A stretch of 64,000 bases of DNA from JAQBVV01 sp965249205 (GCA_965249205.1 CBDFLL010000004.1:434001-498000); one strand, 5' to 3'. Positions 29,051 through 38,348 are shown, counted from the stretch's first letter. Numbers and translations are program-made. Notes: a model not told the origin generated them from the sequence alone.

Positions 29051-29071
29051 AGAAGGCCGTAGAGGCCTGAT

Positions 29072-29866
29072 TTGCTACTGAGTTTCCGACATGTTCTTCG
29101 ATATCGCAGCCTGATCGCGAGCCTCGTGGCTCGCGACCTGAAGGCGCGATACCGAGGGTCTGTGCTCGGATTCTTCTGGTCCTTCGTCAATCCACTCCTG
29201 CTGCTGCTCGTCTACACGTTCGTCTTCACCCTGGTCCTGCCGGGCGTGCGTCCACCGGAGCTCGACCCGTTTGCGCTCTTCATGTTCTGCGGCATTCTGC
29301 CCTGGGCATGGTTCTCAGCGTCGCTGCTCGAAGCGTCAAACGTGCTGATCGCGGGAAGCAATCTCATTCGCAAGGTGCTGTTTCCCGCGGAGGTGCTGCC
29401 GATCGTGACGGTGTTCGCCGGGCTGGCGCACTTCTGTCTGGGCCTGCCCATTCTGGCCGCGTTTCTTCTCTACTACGGCGTGCCAATCATGCCGACCGAC
29501 CTACTGTGGTTTCCCGTGATCGTGCTGATCCAGCTGGTGCTCACGCTCGGACTGGCGTTGTTGTTGTCAGCCCTCACGGTGCACTTTCGTGACATCCGGG
29601 ATCTACTGACGAACCTGTTGACGCTCTGGTTTTTCGCGACGCCGATCATCTATCCGCTGTCGCTGGTGCCGGAGACGTTGCGGTGGTACCTATCGCTGAA
29701 TCCGTTCACGCATCTGGCGGTGTCGTATCAGGAAGTACTTTTCGTCGAAGGCACGTTCAGCGAGTGGCCCCGGCTGCTCGCCGTGGGCGGCGGAGCCCTG
29801 TGCGTCTTCGCACTGGGGTTCTTTGTCTTCGATCGGCTCAGGGACACGCTCGCGGAGGAAGTGTGA
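29072..29866 (+). CDS. wzm: ABC-2 type polysaccharide export permease (Wzm-like)
   Basis: Membrane subunit of an O-antigen/polysaccharide exporter. It has an N-terminal amphipathic stretch (LVARDLKARYRGSVLGFFWS) characteristic of TagG/Wzm permeases, then six hydrophobic segments. The first is PLLLLLVYTFVFTLVL and the last GGALCVFALGFFVF; TPIIYPLSLVPE lies between the last pair. It is 264 residues with a TTG start at 29072. The ATPase partner starts 1 bp after its stop. The substrate cannot be deduced. Confidence 0.87.
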   Translation: MLLSFRHVLRYRSLIASLVARDLKARYRGSVLGFFWSFVNPLLLLLVYTFVFTLVLPGVRPPELDPFALFMFCGILPWAWFSASLLEASNVLIAGSNLIRKVLFPAEVLPIVTVFAGLAHFCLGLPILAAFLLYYGVPIMPTDLLWFPVIVLIQLVLTLGLALLLSALTVHFRDIRDLLTNLLTLWFFATPIIYPLSLVPETLRWYLSLNPFTHLAVSYQEVLFVEGTFSEWPRLLAVGGGALCVFALGFFVFDRLRDTLAEEV

Positions 29867-29867
29867 C

Positions 29868-31247
29868 GTGGCCGCAACTACGACGATGACGAGTATCCCG
29901 GCGATCGAGGTGCGCGACGTCCGGAAGACCTACCGCCGTTTCGGTCGGCGCCGACAGTTTGGCACGTTGAAGAGCGCGCTGCTGACGGGCCGTCTGTTCC
30001 GCGACCTGCGTCCGAGCGATTCCTTCGACGCGCTCAAGGGCGTGTCGTTCGATGTGGCGGCGGGCACGACGTTCGGGATCGTGGGGCGCAACGGCTCCGG
30101 CAAGAGCACGATGCTCAAATTGATTGCCGGCATCGGACGGCCGACGGCGGGGACGGTGACGGTTCGGGGCCGCGTGTCCGCGCTGATCGAGCTGGGCGCA
30201 GGGTTTCATCCCGAAATCTCCGGCAGGGATAACGTCTATATCAACGGCATGATGATGGGCCTCACCAAGCGTGAGGTTGCGGCGCGATTCGACGAGATCG
30301 TCGCGTTTGCCGAGATCGAGGAGTTCATCGACGCACCGGTGAAGACCTACTCGTCCGGCATGTACATGCGCCTCGGATTCTCGGTCGCGGTTCACGTCGA
30401 TCCGGAAGTGCTGCTCGTGGACGAGGTCCTGGCGGTTGGCGACGAATCCTTCACGCACAAGTGCCTCGACAAGTTCGCGGAGTTCCGGCGCAACGGACGA
30501 ACGGTGCTGCTGGTAACGCACTCGCTCGATCTGGTCACCAGATTCTGCGACGAGGTGCTGTGGCTCGATGGCGGCGTTGTGCAAGCGCAAGGCGACCCGA
30601 GGCGCGTGATCGACGCGTACCGCCTGGACGTGGCGAAGGCTGAGGAAAAGGCGCTGGTTGATGCGGCTCCCGTCGTTGCCGGCAGTGACGCGTCTGAAAA
30701 GCCGCCTGTCGAAGCCGAGCCGGAGCCGGAAGCGCCCGCGGTCGAGACAGAGCCCCAGGATCTCTCCAAGGCGGTCGAGGGACGATGGGGTTCTCGCGAC
30801 GTCGAGATCGTCGCCGTCGAGTTCGTTGGCGCGTCGGGGCAGGCCGGGCACGTCTTCCCGTCGGGCGTACCTATGGAGATTCGACTCCAGGTACAGGCGT
30901 CCAGGCCGGTCACGGATCTCGTCGTCGGTGTGGGCATCTTCAACGCGGACGGCGTGTGCTGCTACGGCACGAACACGGACCTCGAAGGCGCGATATCGGG
31001 CGCCATCAGTGACCGAGGCGAAGCCCGTTTCTCGATCGACCGGCTGGATCTGGTCGCCGGGACGTACAAGGTCGATGTCGCGGTTCACCGCAAGGACGGC
31101 GTGCCGTACGACTACCATCGCCTGCTGCACACGCTGCGCGTCACCGCCCCGGTGGCGGAGACGGGTATCTTCCGCCCGCCCCACCGCTGGGAGTTTTCGG
31201 GCGGTATCCGCATCGAAGGCCTCCGGCCACGGGACGGGGACGAGTGA
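29868..31247 (+). CDS. wzt: ABC polysaccharide export ATPase with C-terminal glycan-binding domain (Wzt-like)
   Basis: The ATPase has Walker A GIVGRNGSGKSTMLKLIAG, signature VKTYSSGMYMRLGFSVAVH (the YSSGM form typical of Wzt/TagH), and Walker B VLLVDEVLAVGD. After an acidic Pro/Glu linker (about residues 265-305) comes a C-terminal immunoglobulin-like domain of about 150 residues, as in Wzt proteins that recognise the capped O-antigen end. The GTG start at 29868 follows GGAGGAA with good spacing; an ATG at 29886 is an alternative. Its stop overlaps rfaE2 by 4 bp, so wzm-wzt-rfaE2 appear coupled. Confidence 0.88.
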   Translation: MAATTTMTSIPAIEVRDVRKTYRRFGRRRQFGTLKSALLTGRLFRDLRPSDSFDALKGVSFDVAAGTTFGIVGRNGSGKSTMLKLIAGIGRPTAGTVTVRGRVSALIELGAGFHPEISGRDNVYINGMMMGLTKREVAARFDEIVAFAEIEEFIDAPVKTYSSGMYMRLGFSVAVHVDPEVLLVDEVLAVGDESFTHKCLDKFAEFRRNGRTVLLVTHSLDLVTRFCDEVLWLDGGVVQAQGDPRRVIDAYRLDVAKAEEKALVDAAPVVAGSDASEKPPVEAEPEPEAPAVETEPQDLSKAVEGRWGSRDVEIVAVEFVGASGQAGHVFPSGVPMEIRLQVQASRPVTDLVVGVGIFNADGVCCYGTNTDLEGAISGAISDRGEARFSIDRLDLVAGTYKVDVAVHRKDGVPYDYHRLLHTLRVTAPVAETGIFRPPHRWEFSGGIRIEGLRPRDGDE

Positions 31248-31744
31248 GCCACCCTTTCGACGGAAAGGCGCAACTCCTGACGGCCGAACAGACGGCGGCG
31301 TTTGCCAACGGTGTACGCGCCAGCGGCGGCACGGTCGTCTTCACCAATGGCGTCTTCGACCTCCTGCACCCAGGCCACGTGCGGTATCTGCGAGGGGCCC
31401 GTGCGCTTGGCGACGCGCTTATCGTCGCCGTAAATTCGGACAGGTCGGTGCGCACGATCAAGGAGCCGGGCAGGCCGATCAATCCCGAGCGTGAACGAGC
31501 CGAGGTGCTGCTGGCACTCGATTCGGTGGATGCGACCGTTATCTTCGACGAAGAGACACCACACGAGATCGTCAGCGCCATCCAGCCCGACATCCTGGTG
31601 AAGGGCGCCGACTGGGGACCAGACGACATCGTCGGCCGGGATGTTGTCGAGGCCCGAGGCGGTCGCGTCGTGCGGGTTAAGCTGGCTCCCGGGTATTCCA
31701 CGTCCGAGATCGTCCGGAAAGTACGCGGTCTCCCGGCCGGCTAG
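31244..31744 (+). CDS. rfaE2: D-glycero-beta-D-manno-heptose 1-phosphate adenylyltransferase
   Basis: Activates heptose-1-phosphate to ADP-heptose for LPS core synthesis. The 166-residue single-domain protein carries the nucleotidyltransferase HxGH motif in FTNGVFDLLHPGHVRYL and the later STSEIV motif, as in HldE C-terminal/RfaE2 proteins. It overlaps wzt by 4 bp, tying it to the exporter. Its TAG stop (31742-31744) lies in the CTAG boundary of a palindromic element. Confidence 0.9.
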   Translation: MSHPFDGKAQLLTAEQTAAFANGVRASGGTVVFTNGVFDLLHPGHVRYLRGARALGDALIVAVNSDRSVRTIKEPGRPINPERERAEVLLALDSVDATVIFDEETPHEIVSAIQPDILVKGADWGPDDIVGRDVVEARGGRVVRVKLAPGYSTSEIVRKVRGLPAG

Positions 31745-31891
31745 AGCGCTTTTCAAACGGCCCCTGTACTGACTGCGCGAGTCATGGTACTTCTGCACGC
31801 ACTACTGCAGCGCTTCGGTCCCGCCGAATGCCGTAACCATTTTCGGCGTTGCGTCTAATCGAACGCCACGCGGTCATGAAAAGCGCTTTAG
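31741..31891. repeat. 151-bp palindromic MITE-like element
   Basis: Bounded by TAGAGCGCTTTTCA (31742-31755) and its near-perfect inverse TGAAAAGCGCTTTA (31877-31890), 13 of 14 bases matching, with CTAG on the left and TTAG on the right. It has a strong internal hairpin, GTACTGACT against AGTCA..GTAC. The left CTAG contains the rfaE2 stop. No coding potential was seen. The sequence differs from the 43816/47954/52149 family but has the same architecture. Confidence 0.55.
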
Positions 31892-32061
31892 CGTTCCCCC
31901 CACGCTGATATCGAGGCAACCTGTCGCTGCTGCCGGCCTGCCCTCGTCCGGCGTCCGGCGGCCACCGGACGATGGCAGGCCCAACCGGCGTGGGCCCGCC
32001 CGGTCCTGAAGTTCCTATGTGACAATAGACGTTTGCGCGCCCACCCACGGCTACGGCCGGG
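31892..32061. other. mfd upstream region, no gene seen
   Basis: About 170 bp of GC-rich sequence with short inverted repeats (for example GTCCGGCGGCCACCGGAC near 31957). It presumably holds the mfd promoter; no clear -35/-10 pair was found. Confidence 0.3.
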
Positions 32062-35000
32062 GTGGGCTGTTCGTATGTACCTGTGACGGCAACCGCCACG
32101 TCCTTGACGCTTCGCGCCCTTCTCAGCCAGACGACGGCTCGGGTTGGATTGGACCATCTCGCACCGCTGACCGCCGGCCTAACGCCACCGGCCAAGGCGC
32201 TTGCGGCGGTTGCTTCGGCTCGAGCGGCCTCTGGCCTGACGGTGCTGGTGGTGCCTACGGACAAGGACGTGGAGCAGCTCGTCAGCGACGCGCGGTTCTT
32301 CTACGGGGCCCTCGAAGGCGCGTCCGAGGCGGATGTCGAGCGGGCGGTGCTTCCTCTTCCATCGCTGCAGGTCGATCCCTATCGGGGGATGAGCCCGCAC
32401 TTTCGAGTTGCCGCGGCGCGGGCGCGAGCATTGCACGCGGCGGCGGCGGGATTGGCGCGGCTCATCGTTGTGTCGGCCGCGGGCCTCCTGCCACGAGTGA
32501 GTCCGCCGGCGCGGTTGATGCGCGCGTCGGTCGCAATCGCGTCCGGAACAGAGACCGAGCCGCTCGATCTGGCCGAGCTTCTCGTCGACGCCGGCTTCAT
32601 TCGCGAGGATCCGGTTGAGGAGCATGGCTCGTTCACGATCCGCGGAGGCATTCTCGACGTGTTTCCGGCCGGAGATCTCGAGCCGGCGCGCATCGAGTTC
32701 GTAGGCGACATGGTCGAATCGGTACGGCGCTTCGACCCGGCCACGCAGCGTTCGACCGGTGAGATTGACCAACTGCTAATCGTGCCGGTCCAGGAGCGGT
32801 TTGACGATGACAGCGCAACAACACCTGTCCTGACGTTCCTGGGTGCTTCACACGGCGCCTATCTGATTGTCTCCGAGTACGGCCTGGTCGAGGAGCAGGC
32901 CCTGAAGGTGCGGGATCAACTTGAGGCGAGCCACGCGGCTGGCGCAGCGCGCGGGCACATGGTCACGCAGTCGCCATCGGAAGCGTTCGTCACGTGGGGC
33001 GAGCTGGACGATCGCGTGAGTAGCGCACCGCGTCTCGAGGAGCTGGCCGTCGGCAAGGGTGGCTCTGCGCGCCACGTAGCATGTCAGCCGGCGATGGAGT
33101 TTCGTGGCCGCGTCAATGACTGGGCCACCGAGATCCGTGACGCCCGGAAGCGCGGCGATTCGATTCTGTTCGTCGCCGATAGCCACGGCCGCGCGGAGCG
33201 CACGGTTGAGATCCTGCGTGAGTACGAGATCGTGTCGATGCTGGTCGAAGGTATCGAAGACGCGCGTGCGGCGACGGTGCTGGTCGCCGTGGGCTCGCTG
33301 TCCCGCGGGTTCCGCCTCCCTGGGGCGGCCCTCCAGGTATATGCCGAGGCGGACGTCTTCGACGAAGAGCGCCGCCCAGGCGACCGGCGGCCCAATCTCG
33401 CAAAGACGTTCCTCTCGGATCTGCGCGATCTCAAGGTCGGCGATCTGGTCGTGCATGTCGACCACGGCATCGGCGAGTTCGTTGGCCTCAAGCAACTGGG
33501 GCTGACTGGGAGCGGCGAGGCATCGCAGGAGTTTCTGGAGCTGCGCTACGCCGGCGAGGACAAGCTCTTCGTGCCGGTTGAACGACTGGATCTGGTTCAG
33601 AAGCACACCGGCTGTGCGCGTCCGGCGCTGGACCGTCTTGGCGGCACGTCCTGGGAGAAGGCGAAAACCCGCGTCAAGAAGGCCATGCGCGACATGGCCG
33701 AAGAGTTGCTGAAACTGTACGCGCAACGCAAGGCTGTGCCTGGGCACGCGTTCGGGTCAGACACCCATTGGCAGGAGGAGTTCGAAAGCGCGTTCCCGTA
33801 CGAACCGACAGGCGACCAGGTGACCGCCATCGCCGACATCAAGACGGACATGGAGGCGTCGACGCCGATGGACCGCTTGCTCTGTGGCGACGTGGGCTAC
33901 GGCAAGACCGAGGTGGCGATGCGTGCCGCGTTCAAGGCGGTGATGGACGGCAAGCAAGCCGCCTTTCTCGCGCCAACGACCATCCTGGCCTTTCAGCACC
34001 TGAAGACCCTGCGTGATCGACTGGCTGGATTTCCCGTCGAGATCGAGATGGTCAGCCGCTTCCGCACCAAGCAGGAAGTCAAGGCGATCCTCGAAGGCCT
34101 GGCCGCCGGCAAGGTCGACATCATTGTCGGCACGCATCGGCTCTTGTCCAAGGACGTGGTGTTCAAAGACCTCGGACTGCTCGTGGTCGACGAGGAACAG
34201 CGGTTCGGCGTCGCGGACAAGGAGCGGATCAAGCAGATACGACGGAAGGTTGACGCACTGACGATGACGGCGACGCCGATTCCCCGCACTCTCAATATGT
34301 CGCTGGTCGGCATCCGGGACATGTCGGTGATCGACACACCGCCGAAAGACCGCCTGTCGATTCAGACCAACGTCGTCCCGTTCGACGCGGCAGTGATCGA
34401 ACGTGCGATACGCAACGAGCTGGCGCGTGGAGGCCAGGTCTACTTTGTCCACAACCGGGTGGAGTCGATCTTTTCCATTGGGCATCTGCTGCAGCGGCTG
34501 GTCCCAGAGGCCAGGATCGCCGTGGGCCATGGACAGATGGGGGAAGAAGAACTGGAGCGCGCCATGCTCGGATTCGTGGAACGCCGGTTCGACGTGCTGC
34601 TGGCGACCACGATCGTTGAGAACGGTCTCGACATCCCGAATGCGAACACGATGATCATCAACAGGGCCGATCGGTACGGACTGTCGCAGCTCTACCAGTT
34701 GCGCGGCCGTGTCGGTCGGTCGGACAGAGCCGCGTACGCCTACCTGCTGATTCCGCCCCAGGAGTCGCTGTCACCCGTGGCGCGGAAACGGCTGGCGGCT
34801 ATCAGGGAATTCAGCGACCTGGGCAGCGGGTTCCGTGTGGCCGCGCTCGATCTCGAGATTCGGGGTGCCGGCAATCTATTGGGCGGCGAGCAAAGCGGGC
34901 ACATCGACGCGATCGGATTCGAAATGTACATGAAGCTGCTCGAGGAAGCGGTGCGCGAACTCAAGGGCGAGGATCTCGAAGACGAGGCGCGGGCCACAGT

Positions 35001-35616
35001 GAACCTGCAGATCGACGTCACCATCGACGGGACCTACATTCCTGAGATGAACCAGCGACTGGTGGCGTACCGGACCGTGGCCGCGGCTCGCACCGAGAAA
35101 GAGCTGGAAAACAGCCTGGCGGAGATCCGAGACCGGTATGGCTCGCCCCCAGATTCGGTCTTGAACTTGGCTGAATACGGGCGCATCCGGGTACTGGCTG
35201 ATAGCCTAGGCGTCGATACGATCGACCGGGAAGGCCGTTTGGTCGTCATAAAGTTCAGGCCGCACGCGAAACTGGACCCCGCGCGTCTGGTCAGGGTCGT
35301 GCACGAATATGCGGGAGCGACGCTCGTGCCGCCTGCAACCTTGCGGCTGGAGTTGGAGATGCCGCAGCGTGCGAAGCCGCCGGTCGCGGGACCAACTTTT
35401 GGACCTGCGCCAGGGCGAGGCCGGCCCGGCCCGGGGGGCCGGAAGGGCCGGTCCAGAGGTGAGATGGCGCCGAGCTGGTGGACCGCCCGGGCAACCGCCG
35501 GAGAGGTGACGTCGGGCTTTACGAAGGGGGAGATCCTTCGAAAGCCCGAGGCTGACCCGCGGGCGGCCGGTGGCATGTTCGCGACGCTCGAGGGGCTCTT
35601 ACGTGCCCTCGGTTAA
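32062..35616 (+). CDS. mfd: transcription-repair coupling factor (Mfd)
   Basis: Mfd removes RNA polymerase stalled at lesions and recruits UvrA. The 1184 residues contain the degenerate UvrB-like N-terminal module, the RNA polymerase-interacting CarD-like domain (DLKVGDLVVHVDHGIGEFVG), and RecG-type translocase motifs. The latter include CGDVGYGKTEVAMRAAFKAV, LLVVDEEQRFGV, TATPIPRTLNMSLVG and a C-terminal TRCF domain. The tail has an Arg/Gly/Pro-rich insert (about residues 1110-1145) before the final helix. The start is uncertain between GTG 32062 and GTG 32083. It is followed 6 bp later by the SurA-like gene. Confidence 0.94.
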   Translation: MGCSYVPVTATATSLTLRALLSQTTARVGLDHLAPLTAGLTPPAKALAAVASARAASGLTVLVVPTDKDVEQLVSDARFFYGALEGASEADVERAVLPLPSLQVDPYRGMSPHFRVAAARARALHAAAAGLARLIVVSAAGLLPRVSPPARLMRASVAIASGTETEPLDLAELLVDAGFIREDPVEEHGSFTIRGGILDVFPAGDLEPARIEFVGDMVESVRRFDPATQRSTGEIDQLLIVPVQERFDDDSATTPVLTFLGASHGAYLIVSEYGLVEEQALKVRDQLEASHAAGAARGHMVTQSPSEAFVTWGELDDRVSSAPRLEELAVGKGGSARHVACQPAMEFRGRVNDWATEIRDARKRGDSILFVADSHGRAERTVEILREYEIVSMLVEGIEDARAATVLVAVGSLSRGFRLPGAALQVYAEADVFDEERRPGDRRPNLAKTFLSDLRDLKVGDLVVHVDHGIGEFVGLKQLGLTGSGEASQEFLELRYAGEDKLFVPVERLDLVQKHTGCARPALDRLGGTSWEKAKTRVKKAMRDMAEELLKLYAQRKAVPGHAFGSDTHWQEEFESAFPYEPTGDQVTAIADIKTDMEASTPMDRLLCGDVGYGKTEVAMRAAFKAVMDGKQAAFLAPTTILAFQHLKTLRDRLAGFPVEIEMVSRFRTKQEVKAILEGLAAGKVDIIVGTHRLLSKDVVFKDLGLLVVDEEQRFGVADKERIKQIRRKVDALTMTATPIPRTLNMSLVGIRDMSVIDTPPKDRLSIQTNVVPFDAAVIERAIRNELARGGQVYFVHNRVESIFSIGHLLQRLVPEARIAVGHGQMGEEELERAMLGFVERRFDVLLATTIVENGLDIPNANTMIINRADRYGLSQLYQLRGRVGRSDRAAYAYLLIPPQESLSPVARKRLAAIREFSDLGSGFRVAALDLEIRGAGNLLGGEQSGHIDAIGFEMYMKLLEEAVRELKGEDLEDEARATVNLQIDVTIDGTYIPEMNQRLVAYRTVAAARTEKELENSLAEIRDRYGSPPDSVLNLAEYGRIRVLADSLGVDTIDREGRLVVIKFRPHAKLDPARLVRVVHEYAGATLVPPATLRLELEMPQRAKPPVAGPTFGPAPGRGRPGPGGRKGRSRGEMAPSWWTARATAGEVTSGFTKGEILRKPEADPRAAGGMFATLEGLLRALG

Positions 35617-35622
35617 CATTGG

Positions 35623-36708
35623 ATGACTATGAGGTTTCCGGGGATTGTATTTATGACCAACAAACGTGCTGCGCTTCCCGTGGTTGCACTGCTGGCCCTT
35701 GTCGTACCCGTCGACGCCGGAGCCCAGATCATTGAGCAGGTGCTGGTCAACGTCAACGGCGACATTCTGACAAAGACCGACTTTGAGCGGCGACAGGTCG
35801 AGGTGCTGCGTTCACGGCCGGAGCTGGGCAACGTGACCGCCGGCAGCCCCGAGTTGATGCAGGCGCTCACGGAGGTGACGCCGCAGTTGATCCTGGCCGC
35901 GGTCGATGAGCTGCTGTTGATTCAGCGTGGACGCGAACTGGGTATGGCGCTCGGCGATGAACAGTTCGAAGGCATCGTGACCAACATCCGGACGTCGAAT
36001 AACCTGACTGATCAGGCTCAGTTCGAGGCAGCGCTGGCACAGGAAGGGCTGACCATGGACACGCTGCGCAACACGCTCGAGCGTCAGATGCTGGCGACTG
36101 AGGCCGAGCGCACCGACGTCATTGACAAGATCGTCGTCACCGAGGCGGAGGCGCAAGCCTACTATGCGGAACACAGCGAAGACTTCACCACGCCGGCCGC
36201 GGTCACGCTGCGGGAGATATTTATCGAAGTGCCTGTGACCGCTCGCGGTATCAGTGTGGCTGAGGATGATGCCGCGAGAGAGGAAGCCGAGGCCATTCGG
36301 GGACGGTTGTTGGCGGGCGAGCCTTTCCCGCGGTTGGCGGCCCAGCTGTCGGATGCGCCGTCGAGAGCCAACGGCGGCCTGATCGGTCCCATCGGTGTTG
36401 GTGAACTCGCCCAGCCGCTGCAGGATCATCTTGCGGGTATGACGGTTGGCGGCCTGACCGACGTCATCCGTACGCCGACCGGCTATCAAATCCTGAGGCT
36501 GGAGACGCGAACCCAGACGCAAATCCGCAGCTTTGAAGAGGCGCGCGGCGACATAGGCACAGAAGTGGGTTCGGCCAAAATGGCTGGCGAGCGCCTGAAT
36601 TACCTTGAGCGGCTCCGTGGCCAAGCGACGATCACGTGGTGGAACGAGGCGCTGGAGCAGGCCTACGACGAGGCATTGGCGGCGAGGCAGAAAGCCATGG
36701 CGGGATGA
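35623..36708 (+). CDS. SurA-like periplasmic peptidyl-prolyl isomerase/chaperone
   Basis: A periplasmic folding factor for outer-membrane proteins by family analogy. It starts with a signal peptide (KRAALPVVALLALVVPVDAGA) and then a SurA N-terminal-type helical region. A parvulin rotamase domain at about residues 185-300 includes VTLREIFIEVP, LSDAPSRANGGLIGPIGVGEL and TPTGYQILRLE. It is 361 residues from ATG 35623; the ATG at 35653 gives a more compact signal peptide. Its stop overlaps the next gene (ATGA), giving coupling to a NusG-like factor. Confidence 0.8.
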   Translation: MTMRFPGIVFMTNKRAALPVVALLALVVPVDAGAQIIEQVLVNVNGDILTKTDFERRQVEVLRSRPELGNVTAGSPELMQALTEVTPQLILAAVDELLLIQRGRELGMALGDEQFEGIVTNIRTSNNLTDQAQFEAALAQEGLTMDTLRNTLERQMLATEAERTDVIDKIVVTEAEAQAYYAEHSEDFTTPAAVTLREIFIEVPVTARGISVAEDDAAREEAEAIRGRLLAGEPFPRLAAQLSDAPSRANGGLIGPIGVGELAQPLQDHLAGMTVGGLTDVIRTPTGYQILRLETRTQTQIRSFEEARGDIGTEVGSAKMAGERLNYLERLRGQATITWWNEALEQAYDEALAARQKAMAG

Positions 36709-37199
36709 CCGAGGCGCCGTGGTTCGCGCTGTGGACGCGCTCGCGGCACGAACAGGTCGTTCGTGAACAGCTCGACCGCAAGGAGATCGAAACATTTCTT
36801 CCGACGGTCACCAAGTGGAGTCGTTGGAAGGATCGCAAGAAGAAGATCGACTGGCCGCTGTTTCCTGGGTACTGCTTCGCACGGTTCGATCCGCACGAGA
36901 GGCTGCCCGTCTTGAAGTGTACCGGTGTCGTAAACATCATCTCTGTTGAGGGCGAGCCCGCGGCGATTCCCGAGCATGAAATCGATTGGATCCGCCAACT
37001 GGTCGACACCGACCTCGCCTACGACCCGTGCCCGATGATTCATGAGGGCACGATGGTGGAGGTCAAGCACGGACCGCTTGTCGGTGTTGTCGGCCGCCTC
37101 ATCCGCAAGGGCGCGCATGCACGGCTGATCCTCTCGGTGAACCTGATCGGGCAGGCTGTCAGCGTGGAGGTGGACGCCGCTGACGTCCGCCCATACTGA
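36705..37199 (+). CDS. NusG-family transcription antiterminator (UpxY/RfaH-like)
   Basis: Specialised NusG paralogues bind RNA polymerase and suppress termination in long surface-polysaccharide or secondary-metabolite operons. The N-terminal NGN domain reads APWFALWTRSRHEQVVREQL and then LFPGYCFARFDP, the UpxY/RfaH style. The C-terminal KOW-type domain contains GTMVEVKHGPLVGVVGRL. Its 164 residues start at ATG 36705 (overlapping the preceding stop) rather than at the open-frame start 36636, which lies inside the surA-like gene. A housekeeping NusG would be expected beside rplK, not here. Confidence 0.85.
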   Translation: MTEAPWFALWTRSRHEQVVREQLDRKEIETFLPTVTKWSRWKDRKKKIDWPLFPGYCFARFDPHERLPVLKCTGVVNIISVEGEPAAIPEHEIDWIRQLVDTDLAYDPCPMIHEGTMVEVKHGPLVGVVGRLIRKGAHARLILSVNLIGQAVSVEVDAADVRPY

Positions 37200-38287
37200 T
37201 GAAGATCGGCAGCGTCACGCTCCCATCGCCATACGTCGTGGCGCCCATGGCCGGCATGACGGACACGGCGTTTCGCCGTCTCGTCAGGCGCCACGGCGGC
37301 TGCGGCCTCGTGGTGACCGAGATGGTGTCGTCGGAAGGTCTTGTGCGCGGGATCGGCCGTACGCTGGAGTACGCCGAATACACCGAAGAGGAGCGTCCGG
37401 TGTCCATCCAGATTTTCGGCGGTGACCCTGTCAAAATGGCGGCCGCCGCGCAGATTGTCGAGGGCATGGGCGCCGATATCGTCGACGTCAACATGGGGTG
37501 CCCCGTCCCGAAGATCGCCAAGCATCACGCTGGGTGCAGTCTGATGCGCGAACCGGCGCACGCGGCGAGCGTCATTGAGACGATGTCGAAGGCCGTGAAG
37601 ATTCCGGTCACCGTGAAGATGCGCGCGGGATGGAACGACCACGACCGCAACGCACCGGAGCTGGCCAGAATGGTGCAGGATTCCGGTGCCGCTGCTGTGA
37701 CGATTCATGGCCGGACTGCTGAACAGTCCTACCGTGGCACGGCCGACTGGGAGTTGGTGTCTCGCGTCGCGGAGGCGCTGACGATTCCGGTGCTCGGGAG
37801 CGGTGACTGCATCGAGCCTGAGCACGTGATCGCGCGTATGGAGTCGGGTGTGAGTGGCGTGCTGGTGGGCCGGGGCGTGCTGCGCAATCCGTGGATTCTC
37901 GCGCAGGCCGCCGATATTGCTGCTGGGCGACCGCCCAGGCAGGTGACGTTGCGTGAAAGGGGGCAGTTCCTCTGTGACTATATTGAGCTGCTGCTGAACG
38001 AGCGCCTCAACGAGGGCGAAGGGTTCCGGCACTTCGCCCCAGGCACCGGCGTCGATAGCCCAGCCGACACCGCCGGCCGACGCGTGGCGGGAAACGCCGT
38101 CGGCAACACCATCGCGCGCGGTCGCGACCGATGGGTGATCAACAAAGTCCGCGCCCTCTGCTCCTGGTACTCGAAGGGTCTCGACGATGGATCGCACCTG
38201 CGCTCACGCGTCAACAGCGCGCTGAGCTTGGGTGAGCTGCGCGAAATCGTTGACGAGTTCTTTTTCGCCGCCCCCGTGCACGCCTGA
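37199..38287 (+). CDS. dusB: tRNA-dihydrouridine synthase
   Basis: A flavoenzyme that reduces uridines in the tRNA D-loop. The 362 residues show YVVAPMAGMTDTAFRRLVRR, VDVNMGCPVPKIAKHHAGCS, MRAGWNDHD and the FMN-binding end segment GSGDCIEPE, then VSGVLVGRGVLRNPW. The catalytic cysteine lies in HHAGCSLM. The ATG overlaps the stop of the NusG-like gene (TGATG). An insertion of about 35 Ala/Gly-rich residues lies near position 285-320, where other family members are tighter. The DusB subtype is by resemblance. Confidence 0.88.
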   Translation: MKIGSVTLPSPYVVAPMAGMTDTAFRRLVRRHGGCGLVVTEMVSSEGLVRGIGRTLEYAEYTEEERPVSIQIFGGDPVKMAAAAQIVEGMGADIVDVNMGCPVPKIAKHHAGCSLMREPAHAASVIETMSKAVKIPVTVKMRAGWNDHDRNAPELARMVQDSGAAAVTIHGRTAEQSYRGTADWELVSRVAEALTIPVLGSGDCIEPEHVIARMESGVSGVLVGRGVLRNPWILAQAADIAAGRPPRQVTLRERGQFLCDYIELLLNERLNEGEGFRHFAPGTGVDSPADTAGRRVAGNAVGNTIARGRDRWVINKVRALCSWYSKGLDDGSHLRSRVNSALSLGELREIVDEFFFAAPVHA

Positions 38288-38348
38288 TCGCGGCGCGCCC
38301 TGCAGCCGTCTCCGTCAGCAGATCGAGCGGTCTTCGCGTGTAGGGCGC

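Noticed and set aside
29050..29075. AGGCC-GTAGA-GGCCT hairpin after atpC as a terminator
   Set aside because: Only a 5-bp stem and no T-tract; it does not qualify as an intrinsic terminator.
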